NCBI GenBank assembly: GCA_900469475.1
Contig: UBXG01000015.1
Coordinates: 1-64,000, forward strand
DNA length: 64,000 nucleotides
Source of the DNA: Hyphomicrobiales bacterium
GTDB lineage: Bacteria > Pseudomonadota > Alphaproteobacteria > Rhizobiales > Rhizobiaceae
Direction: 5' to 3'
Position 1 is the first letter of the stretch. Each line of letters starts with the position of its first letter. This document shows, piece after piece, positions 53,832-62,375 of this stretch. A program made the position numbers and the translations under genes. The notes under the pieces are model-generated. The model had not been told where the DNA came from. It did no database searches and saw nothing but the letters and a program-made list of their open reading frames with translations.

Positions 53832-55326
53832 TCGGCAGGAGCGTATCGCTTCGCTCGCCTCACTGCCAGTGTTCTTCGACCTCAAAGGGAAATCCGTACT
53901 GGTCGCCGGCGGCAGTGACGGAGCGGCGTGGAAGGCCGAGCTTTTGGCCGCAGCGGGTGCTGAAGTCCATGTCTACTGTCCCATGGACGAGCTTTCCGGG
54001 GCTTTTCAGGAGACACTCGATCACTTTGTCCATCACGATACATTTTGGCGGGCGGCATATTTCAAGAGCTTTGCTTTGGCGATAGGCGACTGCAAAACCG
54101 AAGAGGAGGCGCGGTGCTTCCACGATCACGCCGTAGCTGCCGGAGTTCCCGTCAACGTCATCGACAAGCCGACGTTCTGTCAGTTCAAGTTCGGCTCGAT
54201 CGTTAACCGCTCGCCGGTGGTGATTGGAATCTCGACCGACGGTGCAGCTCCTATCCTCGGCCAGGCTATCCGCCGGCGCATCGAAACGCTCCTCCCGCAG
54301 TCGCTTAAAGCCTGGGCTCTGCTCGCCCAGGCTATCCGCGCCCATGTGACGGACGCCCTGACGTCGGTTCAACGACGCAATTTCTGGGAACGTTTCGTCG
54401 ATCGCGCCTTCGCCGGCGAGGAGCCCGACGCAGATGCAGTGCCGGCCCTGATCACAGAGGCCGACCGAATTCGTAGTAATGCTAACCCTGCCGGCCACGT
54501 GACGCTCGTAGGCGCCGGCCCAGGCGACGCCGAACTGTTGACTCTGAAAGCCGTGCGCGCCCTGCAAGCCGCAGACGTGATACTGTTCGACGATCTTGTT
54601 TCCGGGGAGGTGTTGGAACTTGCCCGCCGCGAGGCCAAGCGCATGCTGGTAGGCAAACGCGGCGGTCGCGAAAGCTGCAGGCAGGAGGATATCAACGCGA
54701 CGATGTTGGCCTTCGCAAAGGCCGGCAAACGCGTCGTTCGCCTCAAGTCAGGCGACCCGATGATCTTCGGCCGTGCCGGCGAAGAGATTGCCCATCTCGA
54801 TAGAGAGAACATCCCCGTCGACGTTATCCCTGGCATCACAGCAGCAAGCGCCATGGCCTCATGCCTCGGCATATCGCTTACGCACCGCGATCACGCCCAG
54901 TCCGTGCGCTTCATCACTGGCCACTCCCGCCATGGCGGACTGCCAGCTGATGTCGACTGGGCATCGGTCGCGGATCCGCATACGACAACCGTGTTCTACA
55001 TGGCCGGGCGGACGGCCTCGCTCATTGCCGATCGGTTAATCGCCGGGGGTCTTCAACCGTCCACCCCTGCCGTCATCATGAGCGACGTCAGCCGCGCCAC
55101 ACAACGGCAATGGCACGGCAGCCTCGTGAATCTTGCTGTGGGCATGAAGGAGGTCGGTTACGAAAATCCTGTCCTGATCGCAGTGGGTAACGCCGTTTCG
55201 GCCCGCCAAAACACGACCGCAAATGCCTACGGGCTTGCGGAAAACCCCACGGGAGCTATAGGTGCGATCTCTCCGAAAAATTCGCGTCTGCTCAACGATC
55301 ATTGGTCAGTGACCGCTTTCGGATGA
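53803..55326 (+). CDS. cysG: CysG, siroheme synthase
   Basis: A 507-residue fused enzyme making siroheme for NirB. The N-terminal dehydrogenase/ferrochelatase half starts LPVFFDLKGKSVLVAGGSDG (about 18-37). The C-terminal uroporphyrinogen-III methyltransferase half starts GHVTLVGAGPGDAELLTLKA (about 226) and includes GDPMIFGRAGEE and VIPGITAASAMASCLGISLT. It is longer than E. coli CysG (457) through N- and C-terminal additions. Start 53803 gives a normal N-terminus; the frame also opens at 53752. Last gene of the nitrate operon. Confidence 0.93.
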   Translation: MVAPVKPWNDRQERIASLASLPVFFDLKGKSVLVAGGSDGAAWKAELLAAAGAEVHVYCPMDELSGAFQETLDHFVHHDTFWRAAYFKSFALAIGDCKTEEEARCFHDHAVAAGVPVNVIDKPTFCQFKFGSIVNRSPVVIGISTDGAAPILGQAIRRRIETLLPQSLKAWALLAQAIRAHVTDALTSVQRRNFWERFVDRAFAGEEPDADAVPALITEADRIRSNANPAGHVTLVGAGPGDAELLTLKAVRALQAADVILFDDLVSGEVLELARREAKRMLVGKRGGRESCRQEDINATMLAFAKAGKRVVRLKSGDPMIFGRAGEEIAHLDRENIPVDVIPGITAASAMASCLGISLTHRDHAQSVRFITGHSRHGGLPADVDWASVADPHTTTVFYMAGRTASLIADRLIAGGLQPSTPAVIMSDVSRATQRQWHGSLVNLAVGMKEVGYENPVLIAVGNAVSARQNTTANAYGLAENPTGAIGAISPKNSRLLNDHWSVTAFG

Positions 55327-56093
55327 GCTCCAAAATAAGGACGCCGCTCGAGTTCGGCAGATTTCAAGGAACTCCTGAGCCGCAACAAGTCCTTACGCGC
55401 GATTAGGCCAACAAGTTTGCCGGTGGATCGATCTACGATAGGGATTCGGCCGGTGTCTGCGGCAAGCATGAGATCGGCAATGAATCCAACGGTGTCGTCG
55501 GGATGACCGACGGGGAGCGAACCGTCGGTAATGTTTTCCTTGAGACTTTGGCGGTGGAAGCGAACTTCGGAGCGGTCTTGCCGGGTGTCGTGATGTACCG
55601 GAGAGATCCTCGGCTTCGGTAACCGTTGCGATTGATCTCGAAGCCGGCTCTCGCCATCGCAGGCAATGATTGCTTTCCGGTTCGGCTGGCTGTCGTCAAT
55701 GACGATGCTATTTGGTCGACCATGACGTTTCAGCGCGTTTTGGATAAAGAATTTGGCAGCCGGCGGGTTGCGCTTCTCGCTGAAGAAGAACTCTACCGTA
55801 CCGTCCGCGCTGTCGATGGCGCGATAGAGATACGTCCATCGGCCGCGAACCTTGATATAGGTCTCGTCGGCGTGCCACTTGCCAGTGACGGCGCGCTTGC
55901 GCCGATTGAACCGATCCGCCAACAGGGGCGCAAAGTGGACGACCCAGCGATGGATCGTCGAATGATCGATGCTGATGCCGCGTTCGGCCATTATTTCCTT
56001 CAGGTCGCGCAGGCTCAGGCCATAGCTCAGATACCGCCGCACGCACAGCAAGATCACCGACTGCTCGAAATGCGGACCTTTGAACATTGCCAA
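55299..56093 (-). pseudogene. IS6-family transposase truncated and fused to a CBS-domain relic
   Basis: The 264-codon frame begins as an IS6/IS26-type transposase: FKGPHFEQSVILLCVRRYLS, the helix-turn-helix SLRDLKEIMAERGISIDHST, WHADETYIKVRGRWTYLYRA with the first catalytic Asp, and NSIVIDDSQPNRKAI with the second. The third acidic residue (RIEQDHR region) is missing. From about residue 193 the frame reads a CBS domain, GRIPIVDRSTGKLVGLIARK then DLLRLRSSLKSAELERRPYF, as found at the end of ClC-type chloride channels. It overlaps the cysG end by 28 bp tail to tail. No terminal inverted repeats were identified. The transposase cannot be active. Confidence 0.75.
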
Positions 56094-56197
56094 TCTCCGC
56101 GACTTCCGGAGATCAATGCCATGTCAGCTTGTGCTTCTGGCGAAGGCTGCGCCGGGAGCTGTGTGATCGAACACGCATCCTGAACAGATCCTAATCA

Positions 56198-56392
56198 TCA
56201 CCCTTCTGCTTCAGCGCGTCGGAAACTCGACGCTTGCGGGGATGATCGATGTTTTCGCCATGTGCGTCCCGGGCCTTCTCTACCGTCCTTTGCCGGCAGG
56301 TAGCCGGTGGGCTTCGATCCGCTGGGTCCTTCCCATCTCGGCGACTGATCGGTCGTTCCTGGGGCACCATCCTGGGGTTGCTGATGTTTCAT
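56198..56392 (-). CDS. Small hydrophilic protein of unknown function
   Basis: A 64-residue Gly/Pro-rich charged protein, MKHQQPQDGAPGTTDQSPRW then EGPSGSKPTGYLPAKDG. It has no hydrophobic segment and is probably disordered. A GGAGG ribosome site lies about 6 bp before the ATG. It sits at the edge of the stress island, divergent from the TPP enzyme. Overlapping open frames on the other strand lack a ribosome site. Confidence 0.55.
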   Translation of the reverse strand: MKHQQPQDGAPGTTDQSPRWEGPSGSKPTGYLPAKDGREGPGRTWRKHRSSPQASSFRRAEAEG

Positions 56393-56571
56393 TCTCGGCC
56401 TCCGTGGAGTGTCTGATATTTCGCCGCGATGTCGCGTCCGCCATGGAACCGCGGACGAAGCCTATTGCTCCGAATCTGCTCCTGCCGCAGCCGCCTGACC
56501 CTTCATATCGCCAGCTTCTGTCGCATCGACCGCTGGAAGTGCCCTCGGCTGACGGTGCCTGCCCGGATCGG

Positions 56572-56596
56572 GAACATAAGCACATCTCACTTGTTG
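56572..56596 (+). promoter_or_regulatory. EcfG-type (general stress sigma) promoter of the TPP enzyme
   Basis: GGAAC (56572-56576), a 17-bp spacer and GTT (56594-56596), 50 bp before the ATG at 56647. It matches the alphaproteobacterial EcfG/RpoE2 pattern and has the same spacer as three other sites downstream. Confidence 0.7.
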
Positions 56597-56646
56597 GGCG
56601 GGGGGATTTCTCAGCACCACCGATGCGCAGCAAGCGGAGATGGATC

Positions 56647-58431
56647 ATGGCAAAGACTGTTGGCGATTTTATTGTCGAGCGGCTGTACGACTGGGGCGTG
56701 CGGCGGATGTTCGGCTATCCTGGCGATGGCATCAACGGCCTCTTCGGAGCCTTGAACCGGGCTGGTGGAAAAATAGAATTCATCCAGGCTCGCCACGAGG
56801 AAATGGCTGCATTCATGGCCTCTGCCTACGCCAAATTCTCGGGCGAGCTTGGCGTGTGCATTGCGACATCGGGGCCGGGTGCCACGCATTTGGTCACCGG
56901 GCTCTATGATGCGCGGCTGGACCACCAACCGGTGCTGGCGCTGGTCGGCCAGCAAGCGCGTCGGGCGCTCGGCGGTCATTATCAGCAGGAAGTTGATCTC
57001 CCGTCGCTTTTCAAGGATGTCGCAGGCGATTTCGTCCATCAGGCGTCGGCGCCCTCGCAGGTGCGCCATCTGGTCGATCGGGCCGCCCGCATCGCTCTGG
57101 CGAACAAGACGGTCACCGCGATCATCCTGCCAAACGACTTGCAGGAGATGCGTTATGAGACGCCGCCCCGCAAACATGGCTCCGTCATGTCGGGCGTCGG
57201 TTATGTGGCACCGAGGACAGTGCCGCACGAGATCGATCTGAAGCGCGCTGCCTCGGTGCTGAATGCGGGCAAGAAGGTTGCGATGCTGGTCGGTGCCGGT
57301 GCGCTCGGCGCAACCGAAGAGGTGATCGCGGTCGCCGACCGACTGGGGGCAGGGGCAGCAAAGGCCCTGCTCGGCAAGGCCGCTTTACCGGACGATTTGA
57401 CCTGGGTAACCGGCTCCATCGGCCTTCTGGGTACCGAACCATCCTGGGACCTGATGCGAGATTGCGATACGCTGCTGGTTGTCGGATCCGGCTTTCCCTA
57501 TTCGGAATTCCTGCCCGAGGAGGGTGACGCGAAAGGGGTCCAGATCGATATCCGGCCCGACATGTTATCCTTACGTTATCCGATGGAGGTCAACCTTGCA
57601 GGCGATGCCCGGGAAACCTTGCAGGCGCTCCTGCCGCTTCTCAAGCAAAAGCAGGATCTCTCCTGGCGCAGGCAGATCGAGGCGAGGATCGGCGAATGGT
57701 GGCGAACGCTGGAAACAAGGGCGCATGCCGAAGCCAATCCCGTCAACCCGCAGCGCGTCACCTGGGAGCTTTCCCCGCGTCTGCCCGACGGCGTCATCGT
57801 GACAAGCGATTCCGGCTCGTGCGCCAACTGGTATGCACGCGATCTGCGCATGCGGCGTGGCATGATGGCATCGCTGTCAGGTGGTCTCGCATCAATGGGA
57901 GCGGCGGTGCCCTACGCGATCGCCGCGAAAGTCGCGCATCCCGATCGGCCGGTCGTTGCACTGGTTGGTGACGGCGCCATGCAGATGAACAACATGGCCG
58001 AACTAATTACCGTCGCCAAGTATTGGCGCAATTGGTCCGATCCCCGCATGGTCGTCTGTGTCTTCAACAATGAGGACCTCAACCAGGTGACTTGGGAGCA
58101 GCGTGTCATGGAAGGCGATCCTAAATTCGATGCGTCGCAACGCATTCCCGATGTTCCCTATCATCGCTTTGCCGAAATGATCGGCTTGCGGGGCATCTTC
58201 GTCGATCGGCCAGAGACGCTTGGCGCGGCCTGGGACGAGGCACTTGCTGCCCAGCAGCCCGTGGTCCTCGAAGTCAAGACCGATCCGGAAGTGCCGCCGA
58301 TACCGCCGCACATCACCTTCGAGCAGATGCGCAACTTGAGCGCCGCCCTATTGAAAGGAGACCCCGAGGAAAGCGGCGTGGTCAAGGGTACCTTGAAACA
58401 GGCGCTGAGTGCCGTCTTTGGTCGCCGCTAG
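56647..58431 (+). CDS. Thiamine-pyrophosphate enzyme (pyruvate-oxidase/PoxB-like)
   Basis: A 594-residue TPP-dependent enzyme of the pyruvate oxidase/acetolactate synthase family. The N-terminal pyrimidine-binding domain has the active-site Glu in IEFIQARHEEMAAFMASAYA (about 44-63); the C-terminal PP domain has GDGAMQMNNMAELITVAKYW with the GDG...NN metal motif (about 440). The central domain includes a VLVVGSGFPYSEF-like segment. It most resembles PoxB, which turns pyruvate into acetate and CO2, but the reaction is not certain. It follows GGAGAT and an EcfG-type promoter, so it is probably induced by stress or stationary phase. Confidence 0.82.
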   Translation: MAKTVGDFIVERLYDWGVRRMFGYPGDGINGLFGALNRAGGKIEFIQARHEEMAAFMASAYAKFSGELGVCIATSGPGATHLVTGLYDARLDHQPVLALVGQQARRALGGHYQQEVDLPSLFKDVAGDFVHQASAPSQVRHLVDRAARIALANKTVTAIILPNDLQEMRYETPPRKHGSVMSGVGYVAPRTVPHEIDLKRAASVLNAGKKVAMLVGAGALGATEEVIAVADRLGAGAAKALLGKAALPDDLTWVTGSIGLLGTEPSWDLMRDCDTLLVVGSGFPYSEFLPEEGDAKGVQIDIRPDMLSLRYPMEVNLAGDARETLQALLPLLKQKQDLSWRRQIEARIGEWWRTLETRAHAEANPVNPQRVTWELSPRLPDGVIVTSDSGSCANWYARDLRMRRGMMASLSGGLASMGAAVPYAIAAKVAHPDRPVVALVGDGAMQMNNMAELITVAKYWRNWSDPRMVVCVFNNEDLNQVTWEQRVMEGDPKFDASQRIPDVPYHRFAEMIGLRGIFVDRPETLGAAWDEALAAQQPVVLEVKTDPEVPPIPPHITFEQMRNLSAALLKGDPEESGVVKGTLKQALSAVFGRR

Positions 58432-58593
58432 AGAACCGGGATAACTTCGAGTCAGAAATCGGCATACTTGTTTCCAGCCAAAGGAGTGACTGCCGCGGCG
58501 CAACGATCCGCGGCAGGCGGGCGTCCGGAACGAGAGCTTCAGCCGCGCCGAGCGGGCTCCGTTGCTGCAAAATATCACCTGCGTCAATACGAT

Positions 58594-58618
58594 GGAACCG
58601 GCAGGCTAAAACCGAGTT
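58594..58618 (+). promoter_or_regulatory. EcfG-type promoter overlapping the topoisomerase IB start region
   Basis: GGAAC (58594-58598), 17 bp and GTT (58616-58618). Transcription would begin near 58625, essentially at the ATG at 58627, so the mRNA may be leaderless or translation may start at the ATG at 58636. Confidence 0.65.
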
Positions 58619-58626
58619 ATGCGGAC

Positions 58627-59700
58627 ATGAACCAGATGCTCCCCAAAGTCGGCGTTGCCGCGGCTGCCGCAGAGGCCAAGCTTACCTCCGGATTGATCTA
58701 CATTCCCGGCCTCAATGTTGGAATTACCCGAAAGCAGGGAAAGAATGGTTTCCTCTACTACTCGCCCACGGGAAAGCGGATCACGGAACCTTCGGAGATC
58801 AATCGCCTGAATGCATTGGCAATTCCTCCAGCCTATACGAACGTGGTGATCTCCACCAATCCTCTTTCACACCTTCAGGCCATTGGAACGGACGCGCGTG
58901 GCCGCAAACAATACCGCTATCACCCCGATTGGCAGTCAGAACGGGAGCGCACGAAGTTCGATCGCCTCGTCGATTTCGCGGCCCGCTTGCCAGACATTCG
59001 CCAACGGGTCGATCGGGATCTGCGCTCGCGAGGTCTGACCATGGAAAAGGCATTGGCGACAGTCGTCTGGATGCTGGACAATCTCTACATTCGCGTGGGT
59101 AACGCAGCCTATGCGGAAACGAACCGATCCTACGGCTTGACCACGCTCAGGAACCGGCACGTGCAGGTCGAGGGTGGAAGCGTCAAGTTTCGTTTCACTG
59201 GCAAATCCGGCAAGGAATGGAACCTCGTTCACTATGACCGCCGCATCGCCAACATCGTGCGCCGCCTGCAGGAACTGCCGGGACAGCAACTGTTCAAATA
59301 TGTCTGTGATGATAGCGGATGCCGTCAGATCTCATCGGAGGATGTAAATGCTTACATCCGGGAAACGGCCGGAGGCGATTTCAGCTCGCGTCAGTTCAGG
59401 ACCTGGGGCGCGACCTGCATGGCAGTGTCTGCGCTGGCTCCGCTTAAGGTCGAGAAAACCGAGCGGGCTATCGCCCGCCAAATCAACAGCGTGATCGACC
59501 CAATAGCATCACGGCTCGTGAACACCCGCTCAGTTTGCAAGTCCTCTTACATCCACCCGGCGGTTTTCGAGGATTTCCGGGCAGGAGTGCTTGCCGATGT
59601 CCTCAAGACCCGGACGAGCAGCAACCGGCTTCTGGAATGGATGGAATTGGAGGAAATTCGCGTTCGGCACTGGCTCAAGAGGCGCGCTCAGAAGCAGTAA
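58627..59700 (+). CDS. DNA topoisomerase IB (poxvirus-type)
   Basis: A 357-residue type IB topoisomerase that relaxes supercoils by nicking one strand. The N-terminal domain is seen in GLIYIPGLNVGITRKQGKNG and IPPAYTNVVISTNPLSHLQA-like segments; the catalytic domain has NRSYGLTTLRNRHVQ (first Arg), KFRFTGKSGKEW (Lys), GDFSSRQFRTWGATCMAV (Arg) and the Tyr nucleophile in CKSSYIHPAVF. The catalytic set is complete. Start 58627 is preferred because the promoter lies just upstream; a TTG-started extension to 58468 would overlap it. Confidence 0.88.
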   Translation: MNQMLPKVGVAAAAAEAKLTSGLIYIPGLNVGITRKQGKNGFLYYSPTGKRITEPSEINRLNALAIPPAYTNVVISTNPLSHLQAIGTDARGRKQYRYHPDWQSERERTKFDRLVDFAARLPDIRQRVDRDLRSRGLTMEKALATVVWMLDNLYIRVGNAAYAETNRSYGLTTLRNRHVQVEGGSVKFRFTGKSGKEWNLVHYDRRIANIVRRLQELPGQQLFKYVCDDSGCRQISSEDVNAYIRETAGGDFSSRQFRTWGATCMAVSALAPLKVEKTERAIARQINSVIDPIASRLVNTRSVCKSSYIHPAVFEDFRAGVLADVLKTRTSSNRLLEWMELEEIRVRHWLKRRAQKQ

Positions 59701-59718
59701 TCTTCTGAGTAAATTCAG

Positions 59719-59743
59719 GGAACCATAGTCTCCAAAGATAGTT
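59719..59743 (+). promoter_or_regulatory. EcfG-type promoter of the SDR gene
   Basis: GGAAC (59719-59723), 17 bp and GTT (59741-59743), 35 bp before the SDR ATG, leaving a short leader with the CAGGAGAA ribosome site. Confidence 0.7.
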
Positions 59744-59777
59744 CGAGATGAAGATCTCATCAGGACAGGAGAACGTC

Positions 59778-60635
59778 ATGGTTATGCATCCGAAGCCTCC
59801 ATTTCCAGCGCAGCAACAGGCGATGCCGGGCTATACAGCCGCCATGCGGCCCGTGCCGGATCATGGCGAGGAGAGCTATCGCGGATCCGGCAAGCTTGCG
59901 GGCAAAAAGGCGATTATCACGGGCGGTGATAGCGGTATCGGCCGCGCCGTCGCCATCGCGTTTGCGCGGGAGGGCGCCGACGTCTTGATTTCCTTTTTGA
60001 AGGAAGAAGTGGATGCCCAGGAAACCAAACGCTGGATAGAAGATGCAGGGCGAAAGGCGGTCCTCGTCCCCGGAGATATTCAGGATCCGCAGCATTGCCG
60101 GATGATCGTCGAAAAAGCGGTGGCGGAGCTTGGCGGGATCGACATCCTCGTCAACAACGCTGCGCACCAGGCGAGTTTTCATGAGATTGGCGATATCACC
60201 GATCAGGAATGGGAGACGACATTCAAGGTCAACATCCATGCCATGTTCTATCTGACCAAGGCGGCGGTCCCTCACATGAAGCCGGGGAGTGCTATCATCA
60301 ATACGGCTTCGATCAATTCCGATACTCCGAACCCGTCCCTTCTTGCCTATGCAACGACGAAAGGCGCTATTCAGAACTTCACGGCCGGCCTGGCGCAGCT
60401 GCTCGCCGACAAGGGCATCCGTGCCAACGCCGTTGCTCCCGGGCCGATCTGGACGCCGTTGATCCCATCCACGATGCCGGCGGAGGCCGTCGAGAATTTC
60501 GGTAGGCAAGTGCCCATGAAGCGTCCCGGTCAGCCGGTCGAGCTTGCAACCACGTATGTCATGCTCGCCGATCCGCTCTCCAGCTATGTCTCCGGCGCCA
60601 CCATCGCGGTCACGGGCGGCAAGCCGATCCTATAG
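59778..60635 (+). CDS. Short-chain dehydrogenase/reductase (general-stress type, YghA-like)
   Basis: A 285-residue SDR. An N-terminal extension (PFPAQQQAMPGYTAAMRPVP) precedes the NAD(P) motif KKAIITGGDSGIGRAVAIAF (about 42-61). The catalytic set is NTASINSDTPN with Ser and YATTKGAIQ with Tyr-x-x-x-Lys (about 200-204). This extended type is common among bacterial stress-induced SDRs. Start 59778 follows CAGGAG. Confidence 0.88.
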   Translation: MVMHPKPPFPAQQQAMPGYTAAMRPVPDHGEESYRGSGKLAGKKAIITGGDSGIGRAVAIAFAREGADVLISFLKEEVDAQETKRWIEDAGRKAVLVPGDIQDPQHCRMIVEKAVAELGGIDILVNNAAHQASFHEIGDITDQEWETTFKVNIHAMFYLTKAAVPHMKPGSAIINTASINSDTPNPSLLAYATTKGAIQNFTAGLAQLLADKGIRANAVAPGPIWTPLIPSTMPAEAVENFGRQVPMKRPGQPVELATTYVMLADPLSSYVSGATIAVTGGKPIL

Positions 60636-60672
60636 CGGCTGACCGAATATAGACGGCGGTCGCCCTTGTTTC

Positions 60673-60697
60673 GGAACATTCGAAATGGCAAACGGTT
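60673..60697 (+). promoter_or_regulatory. EcfG-type promoter upstream of small stress genes
   Basis: GGAAC (60673-60677), 17 bp and GTT (60695-60697). It lies between the SDR gene and three small genes and is the fourth site of identical architecture in 4.1 kb. Confidence 0.65.
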
Positions 60698-60770
60698 TGA
60701 ATATTTGTCCGCATTTCAGTCCGGGACGTCGCGCCATTTGGCGCGATCGCAACGCTCGCAAGACGGCAAA

Positions 60771-60926
60771 ATGGAACGCAACCCGCAAGCACGTCACCGC
60801 ATGACGATTTTCGTAGCGGCGATTTTCATTATTGCTTGCTGCATCGCAGTCTATTTTGCGTTCGAGTTTCATCCAGGCGAACCCGCTTTGCCGGCTACGG
60901 GCGCTGTGTCGACTAGCGGCCAATGA
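60771..60926 (+). CDS. Small single-pass membrane protein
   Basis: A 51-residue protein with a basic start (MERNPQARHR), one strong membrane helix (MTIFVAAIFIIACCIAVYFA, residues 11-30) and a short Pro/Gly-rich periplasmic tail. The ribosome site is weak. The preceding EcfG-type promoter supports this ATG over an earlier in-frame one at 60666. Function unknown. Confidence 0.5.
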   Translation: MERNPQARHRMTIFVAAIFIIACCIAVYFAFEFHPGEPALPATGAVSTSGQ

Positions 60927-60938
60927 CAGGAGCAAGCC

Positions 60939-61121
60939 ATGAACAGCAAATTGCCACCAGTTCCCGCAGACAATCGAAGCGATAAGGGTGTTGGAGACCA
61001 TTCCAGGCCCGCCGTTGCCGATCCGCACAAACCTGATGTTGCACGCGATCCTGATAAAATGGGCCAGCAAGGCAACAGCAGGATCAACACCAGCCATCAA
61101 GGTCATCAACAAGATCGATAA
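60939..61121 (+). CDS. Small hydrophilic protein of unknown function
   Basis: A 60-residue highly charged protein (MNSKLPPVPADNRSDKGVGD at the start) with no hydrophobic segment, probably disordered. CAGGAG lies 8 bp before the ATG. It sits 12 bp after the small membrane protein and 10 bp before the next small gene, so all three may be one transcript. Confidence 0.58.
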   Translation: MNSKLPPVPADNRSDKGVGDHSRPAVADPHKPDVARDPDKMGQQGNSRINTSHQGHQQDR

Positions 61122-61131
61122 GGAGGAGCCA

Positions 61132-61329
61132 ATGTCCACGTCGACCAAGACTCCCGCCAGCATTCGCCAAGGCGGCCCGGGCGCGTCCCATGAAAATGCC
61201 AAGGCGCCTCTGAACGTTCCTAAGCCAGCCGCCGACCCCGATCGGCGCGACCGCAGCAAGGTTTCCGGCGGGGGCGGCGAACCCGATCGCCATCACAGCC
61301 ACGACCCCAAGCAAAAAGGCGGGCATTAG
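61132..61329 (+). CDS. Small Gly/His-rich hydrophilic protein
   Basis: A 65-residue protein of low complexity, with PGASHENAKAPLNVPKPAAD and GGGGEPDRHHSHDPKQKGGH segments. AAGGAGGAGCC gives a strong ribosome site. The His-rich tail could bind metals, but that is speculative. Third of the small-gene run after the EcfG-type promoter. Confidence 0.58.
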   Translation: MSTSTKTPASIRQGGPGASHENAKAPLNVPKPAADPDRRDRSKVSGGGGEPDRHHSHDPKQKGGH

Positions 61330-61398
61330 GGGGAAGGTGCTGTGCATTGATGGCCAAAATGAAAGCGATCCTGGCATTATCGGCGCGTTTTCAAAGCA

Positions 61399-61833
61399 AT
61401 GGGAGAAATCGTGAAACCGCTTGATAGGGCCATACGCATTGCGGTTGCCGCACATAAAGGCCAGACCGACAAAACGGGCAGGCCTTATTTCGAGCACTGC
61501 GAACGGGTCGCGAGGCTCATTTCAGATGAAGACGGCAAGGTCATCGCTTATCTCCATGACGTCGTCGAGAAAGGTGCCGGCTGGAGTATCGAGAGGTTGA
61601 GAAAGGAAGGTTTTTCATCCTCGGTGCTCTCGGCCGTCGACGCATTGACAATGCGGCGGGACGAGCCGGAGACCGCCTTTATAGACCGGCTGGCCATCAA
61701 TCCCTTGGCTGTTTCAATCAAGCAGATCGATCTTGCGGACAATATCTGGCAGGTCGGACGGAAAAATGTGGATCCCGAAAAATACTGCCGGGCCCTTCAA
61801 ATGCTGTTTAGGGCAACAGGCCGATCTCGATAG
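61399..61833 (+). CDS. HD-domain phosphohydrolase (SpoT/MESH1-like)
   Basis: A 144-residue single-domain HD protein. AVAAHKGQTDKTGRPYFEHC (His near residue 18 and 32), KVIAYLHDVVEKG (the H-D pair near 53) and IKQIDLADNIWQVG (Asp near 112) follow the HD layout of the (p)ppGpp hydrolase half of SpoT and of MESH1. It may hydrolyse ppGpp or NADPH-like nucleotides; activity is not proven. It is 69 bp downstream of the small stress genes. Confidence 0.78.
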   Translation: MGEIVKPLDRAIRIAVAAHKGQTDKTGRPYFEHCERVARLISDEDGKVIAYLHDVVEKGAGWSIERLRKEGFSSSVLSAVDALTMRRDEPETAFIDRLAINPLAVSIKQIDLADNIWQVGRKNVDPEKYCRALQMLFRATGRSR

Positions 61834-62375
61834 GGCAGCCATTAATCTCCACTCTCAGGACATCCTTGCCGCGAATGCGATCTTCCTTAAGGGGTGTCTG
61901 AGCTGCTGCTGCGCCAGCTGTCCGTTTCATCGTCACACCAGGTTCTGTTTGTGGCTGATTGGATCGCGACAATTCGCCAACGCTGCTTGGGGGTTTTGTT
62001 CCTGTATTTCAACGCCGATAACTATTCCTGCAAGCGTTCGAACAGCTGGCGTTTGCGCTATCACCGCCGGCAAGATTGCGAAGGCAACTTTCTTCGGTGG
62101 TGTTCAGAGACGGTAACTGGAAGGTTAAGTGAGACGACTGACGAAGGAGTCGAACGCATCCTGACAACGAGCAAGTCGCTGACCTACTCGCTCCCTTGCA
62201 TCGGATCGAGCGACATCGATCACCGACACCAATTATGTGATTGACGGTTGGACCATACCGATCGCCTGATGAACCGACTTGATCTCACCATGCCACCGGC
62301 CTTCGGTCAGCAGCACGCAAACCTCTTACCCAGCCATTCTGTCTGAGCAGGATCGACTTGCCGCGCACGGCCACG
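61834..62375. other. Intergenic region with no supported gene
   Basis: About 540 bp between convergent genes. All frames are short and no family was recognised. A minus-strand stretch near 62240-62330 reads LLTEGRWHGEIKSVHQAIGM between stops and looks protein-like, but it is too short to call. Confidence 0.4.

Noticed and set aside
58468-58626. N-terminal extension of topoisomerase IB from a TTG
   Set aside because: It would overlap the EcfG-type promoter, has biased composition and does not resemble the family N-terminus.
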